From: JAGDMJ01 sp963809695
Lineage (GTDB): Bacteria > Bacteroidota > Ignavibacteria > UBA10030 > UBA6906
Length of the DNA: 64,000 nt
Direction: 5' to 3'
NCBI GenBank assembly: GCA_963809695.1
Contig: CAWEKI010000006.1
Location: forward strand, 744,001-808,000
Numbering within the stretch: the first letter of the stretch is position 1; each line of letters opens with the position of its first letter. Positions 16,144 through 24,612 of the stretch are shown piece by piece. The notes below the pieces were generated by a model. It had not been told where the DNA came from, searched no databases, and was given only the letters and a program-made list of their open reading frames with translations. Position numbers and translations under genes: made by a program.

Positions 16144-17612
16144 CTGTGCGCGATCTTATCGTGATCTCGACCGGCAATCTCTGGCGGATGAAGCTCCGGA
16201 CCTTCCTGACCACGGCGGGCGTCCTCATCGCGATTGCTGCGTTTGTGTCGATGCTCTCCTTTGGGGCGGGCAACCAGGAATACGTCGAAGGAGAGTTCAA
16301 CAAGCTCGGCCTCTTCTCCACGATGCAGGTCTATCCCAAGTACAATCCGAACAGGGATACCGCTCCCGATACATCCAATGCCCCGAAGCTCGACAGGAGC
16401 GCGATTGAGCGGCTTACCTCCATCCCCGGGGTCAATCTTGTCTATCCGTTCGATGCGTTTGCCGTCACGGTCAGGATCGGCGATTCCCTCTTCTCATCGA
16501 AAGCACAGGCTCTCCCCTCGGCAGCCGTGAAGACGAAACTCTATTCCCGGTTGCTGGCGGGTGCGCCGTTCGACAGCAACAGCTCCCGGCAAGCCCTGGT
16601 GACCGATGAATTTCTGAAGCGTGCGGGGATTTCCTCTCCCGACTCCGCCATCGGACGAACGCTTATACTCTCCGCACGTGTCTCGACCGTTGACAGCGGC
16701 ATCGCCCATATCATGTCAGACCAGGACAGGTCGCTCTCACACGTGATGCAGCGAATTCGTTTCGACTCGCTTTCAAATAAATCCTACATGTCCAGGCTGC
16801 TCCGCAGTGAAGCGAGCGAGGCGTTCAAGCGATTTCTCGATGGCTATATGAATGCGCAGAGGGTGGTCTCCGACACGCTCGTCATTTGCGGTGTTCGGGA
16901 GGGTGGGCGCGGCATCCGTATCCGTGCCGAGGAGGTCATCGTCCCGATGGCCACGGCCTCCCGGTTCAACGTGGGAGGTCCGAGCGGAAACCCGGCAGAT
17001 ATTGTCGGCGCCATGAGAAGCGGGACCCTCTTCTCGCAATCGGACGACGCGAGCGGCAAAACGTTTCCGCAGGTCACCATTGATTTTGACCCGAAGGTGT
17101 TCTACAAGAGCATCAAGGATTCGGTGGAGGCGATGGGTTTCAGGACCTTCAGCTTCGCGGCAGAGTTCGAGCAGATCCAGAAGATGTTCCTCTACTTTGA
17201 CCTGGCGCTCGGCGTCATCGGGCTGATCGCGCTCGGTACAGCTTCCCTCGGCATTGTGAACACGATGGTCATGTCGATCACGGAACGCCGGAAAGAGATC
17301 GGCGTGCTCAAATCCCTCGGCGCTGACGAGGGAGATATCCGATGGCTCTTCCTGGTGGAATCGGCCGTCATCGGCGTGCTGGGTACGATCGGAGGGATCT
17401 TCTTCGGCTGGTTGATCACCCGCGTGGTGTCCGCTGTGGCTCAGGGTTACATGAGGCGGGAAGGAATTCCTGAGATGGATCTTTTCTCGCTTCCTCCCTG
17501 GCTTATTCTGGTTGCCCTCGGGATCGGCGTGGGGGTCAGCGTCCTGGCCGGGTTCTATCCTGCCGCCCGTGCAGCGCGGGTTGACCCGGTTGAGGCTTTG
17601 CGAAATGAATGA
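16140..17612 (+). CDS. MacB-like ABC transporter permease (FtsX domain)
   Basis: The 490-residue protein has the MacB topology. TM1 lies near residue 20 (RTFLTTAGVLIAIAAFVSML), then comes a periplasmic domain of about 310 residues (MacB-PCD), then three C-terminal helices with the FtsX signature (ERRKEIGVLKSLGADEGDIR). It ends PAARAARVDPVEALRNE, typical of the family. With the coupled ATPase it forms a mechanotransmission exporter. No adjacent MacA-like adaptor or TolC is present. The periplasmic domain is larger than in FtsX or LolC. Confidence 0.87.
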   Translation: MTVRDLIVISTGNLWRMKLRTFLTTAGVLIAIAAFVSMLSFGAGNQEYVEGEFNKLGLFSTMQVYPKYNPNRDTAPDTSNAPKLDRSAIERLTSIPGVNLVYPFDAFAVTVRIGDSLFSSKAQALPSAAVKTKLYSRLLAGAPFDSNSSRQALVTDEFLKRAGISSPDSAIGRTLILSARVSTVDSGIAHIMSDQDRSLSHVMQRIRFDSLSNKSYMSRLLRSEASEAFKRFLDGYMNAQRVVSDTLVICGVREGGRGIRIRAEEVIVPMATASRFNVGGPSGNPADIVGAMRSGTLFSQSDDASGKTFPQVTIDFDPKVFYKSIKDSVEAMGFRTFSFAAEFEQIQKMFLYFDLALGVIGLIALGTASLGIVNTMVMSITERRKEIGVLKSLGADEGDIRWLFLVESAVIGVLGTIGGIFFGWLITRVVSAVAQGYMRREGIPEMDLFSLPPWLILVALGIGVGVSVLAGFYPAARAARVDPVEALRNE

Positions 17613-17671
17613 TCATTCACGATCTCTTTCCCCTTCCGGGCAAATTGATTCACTTTTGCACAACCCATTAA

Positions 17672-18538
17672 ATGGCACTGGTCTTCGATACAGTTACCAA
17701 GCAGTACCGCTCGGGGACCGTGGCGGTGAAGGATGTCTCGCTGCGGCTTGACTCCGGCATCATCGGGCTGCTCGGCCCCAACGGCGCCGGGAAGACCACG
17801 CTCATGCAAATGGTGGCCACCCTTACGCGACCTACCGCGGGGCGAATCGTCTTCCAGGGCCATGACGTCAACCGCGATCCCGATCTGGTCCGGTCACGGC
17901 TCGGGTATCTGCCGCAGGATTTCGGCGTCTACGACAATGTCACCGCCTTCGAATTTATCTCTTTTCTCGGAGGGCTCAAGGGGGTTCGCAAGAAGGGAAG
18001 GGTGATGGAGATGCTGGAAGCCGTCAACCTTCACACGGTGGCGCATCGCCCGGTGCGCACATTCTCCGGGGGCATGAAGCAGCGCCTGGGAATTGCGCAG
18101 GCGCTCGTCAACGACCCTGAACTGTTGATTGTGGATGAACCTACCTCCGGCCTTGATCCGGAAGAGCGGATCCACTTCCGGACACTGCTGACCTCGCTAG
18201 GGCGGAGCGCGCTGGTGATCCTCTCCACGCACATTGTTTCAGATGTAGCGGCCATAGCAGGGACAATTGTTCTGCTCCAGCGGGGGAAAATCCTGAAGTG
18301 TGGCCCGCCGGAGGAGCTCCTGGCCGATGCCGCCGGACGGGTCTGGGAGGCCGTTCTCCCTTCACATGAGTTCGCACGGCGAAGATCTTCGCTCAGGATT
18401 TCATCGGCGGTCCAACGTCCCGACGGCATCCATCTTCGTCTCGTCGGGACCAGCGCGGGCATCGATGGGGCAACGTGCGTGGAGCCCGACCTGGAAGATG
18501 CATACATCCTGCTTACTGGGGCAGCGGGGGAGTCATGA
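17672..18538 (+). CDS. ABC-2 type transporter ATP-binding protein
   Basis: The protein is 288 residues. It has Walker A GPNGAGKTT, signature FSGGMKQRLGIAQAL and Walker B LLIVDEPTSGLD, with STH as switch region. This is the DrrA/CcmA-like class that pairs with ABC-2 permeases. A C-terminal segment of about 70 residues after the fold may regulate assembly. It follows the MacB-like permease by 59 bp and overlaps the next gene by four bases, so it forms a second transporter unit probably in the same operon. Confidence 0.87.
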   Translation: MALVFDTVTKQYRSGTVAVKDVSLRLDSGIIGLLGPNGAGKTTLMQMVATLTRPTAGRIVFQGHDVNRDPDLVRSRLGYLPQDFGVYDNVTAFEFISFLGGLKGVRKKGRVMEMLEAVNLHTVAHRPVRTFSGGMKQRLGIAQALVNDPELLIVDEPTSGLDPEERIHFRTLLTSLGRSALVILSTHIVSDVAAIAGTIVLLQRGKILKCGPPEELLADAAGRVWEAVLPSHEFARRRSSLRISSAVQRPDGIHLRLVGTSAGIDGATCVEPDLEDAYILLTGAAGES

Positions 18539-20103
18539 CATTCCCGGCCCAACGGCTTTATGCGCTTCTCCGCACCGAGTGCGTGCTCAGGCTTCGGCGC
18601 CCCGCTACCGGGGCGCTGTTTCTTCTTCTGTGCGCGTCAGCCTATTTGCTCATGCCCGACGTCACCGAAGGGAAAGCGGTCTTCAAGATTGGCGAACAAC
18701 GCGTCCTGCTCACCTCGGCCGCGACATCGCTCGCCACGGCGCTGACAGGAGGCCTTCTTCTGGGCCTCTTCGGATTCTATCTGGTCAGCAACGCAATTAC
18801 ACGTGATTTCCGAACCGGTGTTGGTACCCTGATCGCCTCTACGCCGGTCGGTTCGGCGACCTATCTTGCAGGCAAATTCCTCGGGAATGCCGTCTATCTC
18901 GCCATTGTCGCTACGGGGTTCATGGTCGCATGCATGGGCATGCATCTCTTGCGCGGCGAAGGGCCGCTCGAGCCGTTGACCTTTGGTGCGACGTATGGCG
19001 TTCTTTTTGTGCCCCTGATCTTTGCAGTAGCAGCGTTCGCTCTCCTGTTCGAGTCGGTGCGTTTCCTCTCCGGACGCACGGGGGATGTGCTATACTTTTT
19101 TGTCTGGATGTTGCTGATATCGCTTACCATCGTCCCGCTGATGCAGAAGGGCAGCCTTGGGTGGGTGATGTACGTCGACGTCACCGGCATCGGTCTGGCG
19201 ATTGCCGAGGTCACGCGGGTTGCGCATACGACCCATTTCTCCATTGGCCTCTCGCCATTCAACGCTGCCCTGCCGCCGGTGGTTTTTCCCGGTATCTCCT
19301 GGACCTCGGAGATACTTGCGTCTCGCGCCGTTGCTTCCATGCTCGCGGTCCCGTTGGTTGCGCTCGCACATGCCGGGTTCCGGCGGTTTGATCCGTCCGT
19401 TGGCCGCAAAGCCATGAAGAAGGGTCAGAGCGCCTTCCTTCAGAGCGCGGGTGCCCTGCTGGGGGGCCGGTGGCTGGTTCCGAAAGGGATCTGGCCTTCC
19501 GGATCTCCAACACTCCTGCGTGCCGTCGGTCTCGACGTGCAGCTTTCCCTGTCTCTTTCTCCGTTTATCGCTGCAGCAATCCTGGGCTGTACGATAGCGG
19601 GGCTCCTTTTCCCGTCGTCGGATTTTCGGACAGGCTGTCTTCCTGTGGTGTTCTTCATCCTCGTCCCGCTCATTGCCGGAGTGTCTACGCGGGACAGGAT
19701 CTCCAACACGACAGCTTTGATCTTCAGCGCCCCTCTTATCACGCGCCACTTTGTTGCGTGGAAGTTCCTGTCCGCCCTTTCGCTCTCCCTGTTGGTCGCC
19801 GTGGTGCCGCTGATTCGAACGCTGTTCATCGGACCGTCGCAGCTGCCCGGGCTTCTCATCGGAATGGCCTTTCTTGCATCGGCTGCGACAGCGCTTGGCA
19901 TTTTCACCGGTACGCCGAAGGCCTTCGTGGTCTCGTTTCTTTTCTTCCTGTATATCGTGGTGAGTTCCAGGACTGAGCCCGGCCTTGATTTCGCGGGGTG
20001 GAACGGGGTTGCGACTCCGTTTGTGCTTGCATCGTACGGCGCGGTGGCGGTGGGATTGATTATGACGGCGTGGGGTTGGCACAGATGGAGAAGCGCGACG
20101 TAA
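18535..20103 (+). CDS. ABC-2 type transporter permease
   Basis: The protein has 522 residues and about twelve hydrophobic segments, twice the usual ABC-2 permease, as if two half-permeases were fused. The first half carries the ABC-2-like SNAITRDFRTGVGTLIASTP and the second half GVSTRDRISNTTALIFSAPL. The ATG at 18535 overlaps the ATPase stop, and I prefer it over an upstream start at 18475. The substrate is unknown. The arrangement resembles two-gene ABC exporters whose permease contains both membrane halves. Confidence 0.82.
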   Translation: MTFPAQRLYALLRTECVLRLRRPATGALFLLLCASAYLLMPDVTEGKAVFKIGEQRVLLTSAATSLATALTGGLLLGLFGFYLVSNAITRDFRTGVGTLIASTPVGSATYLAGKFLGNAVYLAIVATGFMVACMGMHLLRGEGPLEPLTFGATYGVLFVPLIFAVAAFALLFESVRFLSGRTGDVLYFFVWMLLISLTIVPLMQKGSLGWVMYVDVTGIGLAIAEVTRVAHTTHFSIGLSPFNAALPPVVFPGISWTSEILASRAVASMLAVPLVALAHAGFRRFDPSVGRKAMKKGQSAFLQSAGALLGGRWLVPKGIWPSGSPTLLRAVGLDVQLSLSLSPFIAAAILGCTIAGLLFPSSDFRTGCLPVVFFILVPLIAGVSTRDRISNTTALIFSAPLITRHFVAWKFLSALSLSLLVAVVPLIRTLFIGPSQLPGLLIGMAFLASAATALGIFTGTPKAFVVSFLFFLYIVVSSRTEPGLDFAGWNGVATPFVLASYGAVAVGLIMTAWGWHRWRSAT

Positions 20104-20186
20104 GAGCGCAGGTAGTCGGAGAGAAGTCACTAGGGGGTGGAGAAGAAACCAGGGCCAATAATCGCTCTCTCACTATTTCCTGGTTT

Positions 20187-20600
20187 TTACTTCTGCTTTT
20201 CATACTGCATTCCCGGTGCATCGGAAGGACGCGGGGCGAACCCACGCTTCCGATAAAATTTCTCTTTTCCCCGCGCAGAGAAGAGCTGGATGTCCCGGAT
20301 GTTTGCCTCAAGGCATCCTTGCACAAGTCTCTCCAGCACCCGCGATCCAATCCCTCGCCCCTGGAAATCAGGGTCCACGATCAAATCGTAGATCATTGCA
20401 TGCAGGGTCCCGTCCGACACCACACGCCCTAATCCGACGAGCCGCTCATCTTCATATGCCGAGACTACGTGCCAGCTCTGACCAAGAGCGCTCGCCAATT
20501 CCTGAGGGGACAGATCGTACTCATCGTTCCATCCTGTCGAGAGGAAGAGCGGCCAGAATTTCTGGATGGATGGGATTTCATCTTTCAGCTTGACGTCCAT
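20187..20600 (-). CDS. GNAT-family N-acetyltransferase
   Basis: The 137-residue protein shows the GNAT core. A beta strand with YDLIVDPDFQGRGIGSRVLE supplies the acetyl-CoA pyrophosphate loop (Q/RxxGxG/A), and a C-terminal FYRKRGFAPRP strand completes the fold. It transfers acetyl from acetyl-CoA to an amine; the substrate is unknown. It is a single-domain cytoplasmic enzyme, convergent with the ABC operon with an 83-bp gap. Confidence 0.85.
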   Translation of the reverse strand: MDVKLKDEIPSIQKFWPLFLSTGWNDEYDLSPQELASALGQSWHVVSAYEDERLVGLGRVVSDGTLHAMIYDLIVDPDFQGRGIGSRVLERLVQGCLEANIRDIQLFSARGKEKFYRKRGFAPRPSDAPGMQYEKQK

Positions 20601-20695
20601 TCGAATTCCCTCGTGCTAGTCTCTATCGTGAAACCGACCGCCGGTGAGTGGCATGAATGACCAAACATACGATGGATGGTGAACGGTGAATCGAC

Positions 20696-21691
20696 TCATT
20701 GCATCAGGAACTGAACACCGGCCATAATCCGGTAATCTTCTCCGAGCTGCGAGCCGTTTAGAGCATGAACAAGGGGGATGTGATAGGATGCCTCAATGCT
20801 GATCGACGGGAGAGGGAAGAGCTGAAGCCCGGGGGACAGAAAGAGAACATTGCCGCCGGAGGAAGCGATTGGCGCTCCGTCTTGTAGTTCGTGCCCCCGA
20901 AGCTCGCCGTACACACCGAATGTGGCAAAGAGCTGAGTATCGTCATATTCAGAAGGGTAGAGCCTGTAGCGGATGGACGCGTCGTAGTTCAGGATGCTGC
21001 CGAACTCATGCCCGTGCGCTCCCGCAGAAGTAATTGCTCCCAGGAGGTTCCCGATAAGAGCAACACGCTCGAACGTCACGAAGCCACTCAGGCCGAGCAG
21101 GACGTCCGTAGAGCCAGTCCCGAGCTGGACGTGCGAATCGAGCAGGTTGCCATCGCTGTCTTTGCCGTTGGTTTTCCCCGTGGGTAGCTTGACGCCGGCA
21201 GCGAGGCTGATGATCGAGGTGGTCTCAATGTCATGTACGACGAGGGCCTTGTAGCGAAGGAGGAACGAGATGTCGGCGAGACCGAATTCGTTGCCGGTGA
21301 CCATCTCTCCGGCTCCATTGAGCTGTTCGGAGTGCCTTTTGGCGATTGGAACAAAGGCCCCTGCCGAAAATCGGGGGGAAAGTGAGAAATAGATGGAGTA
21401 TTGCTGCGTAAGATGAGTTTCGAGCTCGCGTTCGGTATTCTCTACTTTCCTGCCGTCTTGATAGACGGTACCAAGAGTGAGGTAACGGAGATCTGCCCTC
21501 ACGCCAGTGGAGCCTACTTCAAGGGGGGAGATGCCTTGTGAAGCAAGACAGTAGTCGCAGTACTCGACGGAGTTCGGAAGTTCAGGGGACCGCAGATGTG
21601 TTTGCGCGAGTCCCCGGTGGATAGCAGTCAGCCAGAGAAAAATCACAACGATTCGTACCGTCGGACCGGGTTCGGCGAACATACGCCTCAT
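20696..21691 (-). CDS. Outer-membrane beta-barrel protein (MetA/phenol-degradation transporter-like)
   Basis: The 331-residue protein has an N-terminal signal sequence (IVVIFLWLTAIHRGLAQ), then a CDYC pair about 15 residues into the mature chain. The rest is repeated amphipathic strands with alternating aromatic residues (ISLAAGVKLPTGKTNGKDSD), ending in a hydrophobic FLMQ, as in outer-membrane barrels. It resembles the 'putative MetA-pathway of phenol degradation' transporter family. It lies next to a cation exporter gene in the same direction, which might indicate a metal context; that link is inference. Confidence 0.65.
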   Translation of the reverse strand: MRRMFAEPGPTVRIVVIFLWLTAIHRGLAQTHLRSPELPNSVEYCDYCLASQGISPLEVGSTGVRADLRYLTLGTVYQDGRKVENTERELETHLTQQYSIYFSLSPRFSAGAFVPIAKRHSEQLNGAGEMVTGNEFGLADISFLLRYKALVVHDIETTSIISLAAGVKLPTGKTNGKDSDGNLLDSHVQLGTGSTDVLLGLSGFVTFERVALIGNLLGAITSAGAHGHEFGSILNYDASIRYRLYPSEYDDTQLFATFGVYGELRGHELQDGAPIASSGGNVLFLSPGLQLFPLPSISIEASYHIPLVHALNGSQLGEDYRIMAGVQFLMQ

Positions 21692-21783
21692 GTTTACTCT
21701 TCCTTCGTTGCCGTCGAGGTTGTTCCAAAGAGCACCTGCTAGATAAAACCTTTACCCGCCCCCGAAGTTCCATATCAACGGGG

Positions 21784-22716
21784 TCAGGCGCCGCTTGAAG
21801 GTGGTGTTTGGGCGGCCAGTGATCCAGCCTCGATATAGATGCGTTTGATGACGGGATGCCTCTGGCGGATTGCACCCTCAATGCGTTTCACGACAGAGGG
21901 GATCTCCTGGCTTGGCAGTCCATCGCGGAACGTAACTTCCAGGTTTACCAACACATCGTCCGGCCCGAGATACATGGTAAGCGGTTGCGCAACTTCCACT
22001 ACTGCCGGGTCCTGCAGTACGGCATCGCGGATGCTTCGCAGCGTGCCCATGTCCACGCCTTGCCCGAGGAGCAACCTCTTGCTTTGAAGAGTGAGATACA
22101 CTGCCACCAACGCGAGCACAACCCCTATAGCAATGGAAGCAATGCCATCGATGCTCGGGGAGTCCAACAGGTGTGAAAAGAAGACACCAGCTGCTGCAAT
22201 GATAAGACCGACCAGGGCTGCTGCATCCTCGAACAGGACGACGAACACAGCAGGATCGGTACTCCGGCGGATAGCCTCCATGATCGACCGGTTCCCTACT
22301 CTGGGTAAGAGCTCCTTGAAGAATGCGACCGCAAAAGAGGCAGACTCAAAAAAGAATGATGCGGCAAGGACAACGTAGTTCCACGTCGGATTGATGGAAC
22401 TCCGAGGTTCGAGGACATGCTGGACACCTTCATAGATGGAGACTCCTCCACCGGCTCCGAACAGGATGACGGCAACGATGAGCCCCCAGAAGTACAGCTC
22501 TTTCCCGTGACCAAAGGGATGGTCGACATTAGGCGCCCTCCGACTCCGTTGTATGCCAAGCAGGAGAAGTCCCTGATTGCCGGTGTCAACGAACGAGTGG
22601 ACCCCTTCGGAGAGCATGGCGGAGCTGCCGGTGATTGCCGCAGCGATGAACTTCGTTGCGGCGATGGCAAGATTAGCGAACAGCGCGCCGTAGACCGCGA
22701 TGGGTTTTTTGGCCAT
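21784..22716 (-). CDS. Cation diffusion facilitator, ZnT9/SLC30A9-like
   Basis: The protein is 310 residues with six predicted helices. The TM2 metal site reads SEGVHSFVDTGNQ (HxxxD). The TM5 counterpart reads LFEDAAALVG, the substitution typical of SLC30A9-like members rather than HxxxD. A cytoplasmic C-terminal domain has the usual beta-alpha-beta metal-sensing fold. CDF proteins exchange Zn, Mn, Co or Fe for protons. The predicted -10 box lies six bases before the ATG, suggesting a leaderless message, and two palindromes lie upstream. Confidence 0.88.
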   Translation of the reverse strand: MAKKPIAVYGALFANLAIAATKFIAAAITGSSAMLSEGVHSFVDTGNQGLLLLGIQRSRRAPNVDHPFGHGKELYFWGLIVAVILFGAGGGVSIYEGVQHVLEPRSSINPTWNYVVLAASFFFESASFAVAFFKELLPRVGNRSIMEAIRRSTDPAVFVVLFEDAAALVGLIIAAAGVFFSHLLDSPSIDGIASIAIGVVLALVAVYLTLQSKRLLLGQGVDMGTLRSIRDAVLQDPAVVEVAQPLTMYLGPDDVLVNLEVTFRDGLPSQEIPSVVKRIEGAIRQRHPVIKRIYIEAGSLAAQTPPSSGA

Positions 22717-22722
22717 AGAATC

Positions 22723-22751
22723 ATTATAGTCCGCAATTGTGTGTAAAGCAA
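22723..22751 (-). promoter_or_regulatory. Promoter of the CDF gene, apparently leaderless
   Basis: On the minus strand TTGCTT (22751-22746), 17 bases and a perfect TATAAT (22728-22723) precede the ATG (22716) by only six bases. The start of transcription should fall on or next to the A of the start codon. Confidence 0.6.
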
Positions 22752-22757
22752 CAACTC

Positions 22758-22790
22758 GCCAGGCAATTGCCAGGCATATGCCAGGCTGAC
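22758..22790. repeat. Triple 11-bp GCCAGGC repeat forming two 10-bp palindromes
   Basis: GCCAGGC starts at 22758, 22769 and 22780. The overlaps create the perfect palindromes GGCAATTGCC and GGCATATGCC. The array is immediately upstream of the -35 box of the CDF promoter and 150 bp before the divergent 2TM gene, so it may be an operator for either. Confidence 0.5.
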
Positions 22791-22937
22791 GCCACTGCTG
22801 TTTCGACGGAAAGGCCCAGAATTTTACCGCAAGCGGAAATTCATTGCATGGCCATTCCTTGATGGCATCCCAAAAAAGCCGTACGTTGTCGCCACAAATG
22901 GGCCGTTCACTTCACACAGATTCCCCGGAGGTCCCCA

Positions 22938-23333
22938 ATGTTTGAACACCGTACCGACCGTCTGCTCGCGAAACCGGCCTACCGCCGCAGAGTTGCACGC
23001 CATGGCGGCCTCGGGTTCGTCCTCGCTTTGATCGCCCTCTCGGTCGGGGTCGCTGGCTATCATTTCTTCGAGGGAATGCCGTGGCTTGATGCATTGGTGA
23101 ATGCTTCGATGATCCTCGGCGGCATGGGACCTGTCAACGAACTCCATACCGATGCGGGTAAGATCTTCGCCTCAGCATATGCGCTCTTCTCCGGAGCGGG
23201 ATTTCTAGTGATTGTCGCAATCATGATGGCACCAGTGTTTCACCGGTTCTTACACCGGTTCCATCTCGAGGCGGGTCGTCCCGCTCAAAGCGGGACGGGA
23301 CCAAACTCAGTAAGCCCGCGAAAGAAGGAATAG
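22938..23333 (+). CDS. 2TM channel-like small membrane protein with degenerate pore motif
   Basis: The 131-residue protein has a basic N-terminus, TM1 at about 26-42, a re-entrant-like helix at 48-60 (PWLDALVNASMIL), then GGMGPV (61-66) and TM2 at about 75-99 (AGKIFASAYALFSGAGFLVI). This is the layout of a 2TM potassium-channel pore (TM1, pore helix, filter, GKIF-type TM2). However, the TVGYGD filter is replaced by GGMGP, so K+ selectivity is not expected. The C-terminal 18 residues overlap a palindrome. A GGAGG site precedes the ATG. Its function is unknown. Confidence 0.7.
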   Translation: MFEHRTDRLLAKPAYRRRVARHGGLGFVLALIALSVGVAGYHFFEGMPWLDALVNASMILGGMGPVNELHTDAGKIFASAYALFSGAGFLVIVAIMMAPVFHRFLHRFHLEAGRPAQSGTGPNSVSPRKKE

Positions 23334-23955
23334 AGCTGAGGCGGGTTCATTTGTGGATGAAGCGAAACCCGCCTCTCCGTTCCACTAATACAAGAGACAC
23401 ACACCTTCAAGTCCGGTGGTTTTTTTCACCGATCGGGGAGTCAAGCAGACCTCCCGGAGTCGGGCGTTCGAAGCCCGGTTTCCCGGAGGGGTCGATGGCC
23501 CGGCCTGAATAAGCGGATCTGATTGTTATTGGCGCTGAATTCATCGATTGTCCGTTTTGGCATGATGGGGCACCGTCCGTGGCGACGGGGACCACAGTTG
23601 CAGAGGAGATACCGGGAAGCCTGCCCGCGGGCCCGGGGGGGCGAGGGAGGAGTGGGAGGTGAAAAAGAAGTGGTCAAGGAACCGGCAGACAAGTTCATGT
23701 GTTCCTACATCTACGTGAGGCTGCAGACCGGCAGTCTACATATTGGAGAGGCACCCGTTTCCCGGGAGATCAGTTCCTTTTATTGTACTTCCCGCTTGCG
23801 ATTGACGCCCCATTTCTGTATCATCAAAGCCATTAATTTCTCTGGGGCTCACCTGACGACCGGTCAGCATGGGTTCCTGGACTACTCCGCAGCTGCATGC
23901 GGAGAAAACTGTTGATGCAGCGTTCTGTTCTTTGAGCAAAGGACCACCCGGCCGC
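23334..23955. other. Intergenic region before the respiratory operon
   Basis: No convincing gene is present. There is an inverted repeat just after the 2TM gene (GGCGGGTT at about 23340 with AACCCGCC at about 23365) without a U-tract, a GC-rich hairpin (CGGGC-GTTCGAA-GCCCG) near 23460-23478, and a G-rich tract (about 23625-23660). A possible promoter lies at 23796-23824. The 130-codon plus-strand frame at 23523-23915 lacks protein-like composition. Confidence 0.55.
23796..23824 (+). promoter_or_regulatory. Possible promoter of the act-cox operon
   Basis: TTGCGA (23796-23801), 17 bases and TATCAT (23819-23824) give a moderate sigma-70 match about 130 bp before actA. No other strong promoter is evident in the region. 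Confidence 0.35.
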
Positions 23956-24612
23956 ATGGCTCAGATCTTTCATCCGAGTATGAAAGTGGTCGCGAAGGCG
24001 AGCATAGTCGCTCTCGTGATCGTCGTAGCCGTGCTTTCCACGGTTGCCGTCCTGATGTACCGCTCCTCCTATTACACGACCGCCGCTGAGCCGCGCGAAC
24101 AGGTTGTTCCTTTCAGCCACAAGCATCACGTCGGCGGTCTCGGCATCGACTGCCGTTATTGCCATACCTCTGTCGAACAAAGCTCTTTTGCGGGGATCCC
24201 CCCAACCAGCACGTGCATGACCTGCCACTCTCAGGTCTGGACCGGCAGCCCCATGCTTGCTCCCGTGCGCGAGAGTTACCGGACCAACACGCCGCTGAAG
24301 TGGACCCGTGTCAACGACCTTCCTGATTTCGTTTTTTTCAATCACAGCATTCATATCTCGAAAGGCATCGGCTGCCAGACCTGCCACGGTCAGGTCAATG
24401 AGATGCCTCTGACCTGGCGGCAGGAGTCGCTCTACATGGCGTGGTGCCTGGACTGCCATCGTGCGCCGGAGAAGAACATCAGGCCCCGTTCGGAAGTCTT
24501 CAATATGAAATACAAGGCTCCGGACAACCAGGCGGAACTTGGAATGAAGCTGGTGAAAGAGTATTCCGTGAAGACAAAACAACTGACCGATTGTTCAATT
24601 TGCCACCGCTGA
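23956..24612 (+). CDS. actA: Alternative Complex III subunit ActA, pentaheme cytochrome c
   Basis: The 218-residue protein has one N-terminal TM anchor (ASIVALVIVVAVLSTVAVLM) and five CxxCH heme sites (CRYCH, CMTCH, CQTCH, CLDCH, CSICH), the ActA signature. It faces the periplasm and passes electrons from quinol oxidation to downstream cytochrome c. I chose the ATG at 23956; 29 upstream in-frame residues are not protein-like. Its stop overlaps the actB start by one base (TGATG). It is the first gene of a 12-gene respiratory operon. Confidence 0.92.
   Translation: MAQIFHPSMKVVAKASIVALVIVVAVLSTVAVLMYRSSYYTTAAEPREQVVPFSHKHHVGGLGIDCRYCHTSVEQSSFAGIPPTSTCMTCHSQVWTGSPMLAPVRESYRTNTPLKWTRVNDLPDFVFFNHSIHISKGIGCQTCHGQVNEMPLTWRQESLYMAWCLDCHRAPEKNIRPRSEVFNMKYKAPDNQAELGMKLVKEYSVKTKQLTDCSICHR

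Noticed and set aside
19090..20130. 346-codon frame opposite the ABC-2 permease
   Set aside because: It is Arg-, Gly- and Gln-rich without hydrophobic core and antisense to a clear membrane protein; a shadow of high-GC codon use.
23446..23490. tRNA-like arm with a GTTCGAA loop
   Set aside because: The stem-loop CGGGC-GTTCGAA-GCCCG resembles a T-arm, but no acceptor, D or anticodon arms can be folded around it and the loop register is wrong.
23523..23915. 130-codon plus-strand frame before actA
   Set aside because: Composition is random, there is no ribosome site, and it contains the likely promoter of the operon.
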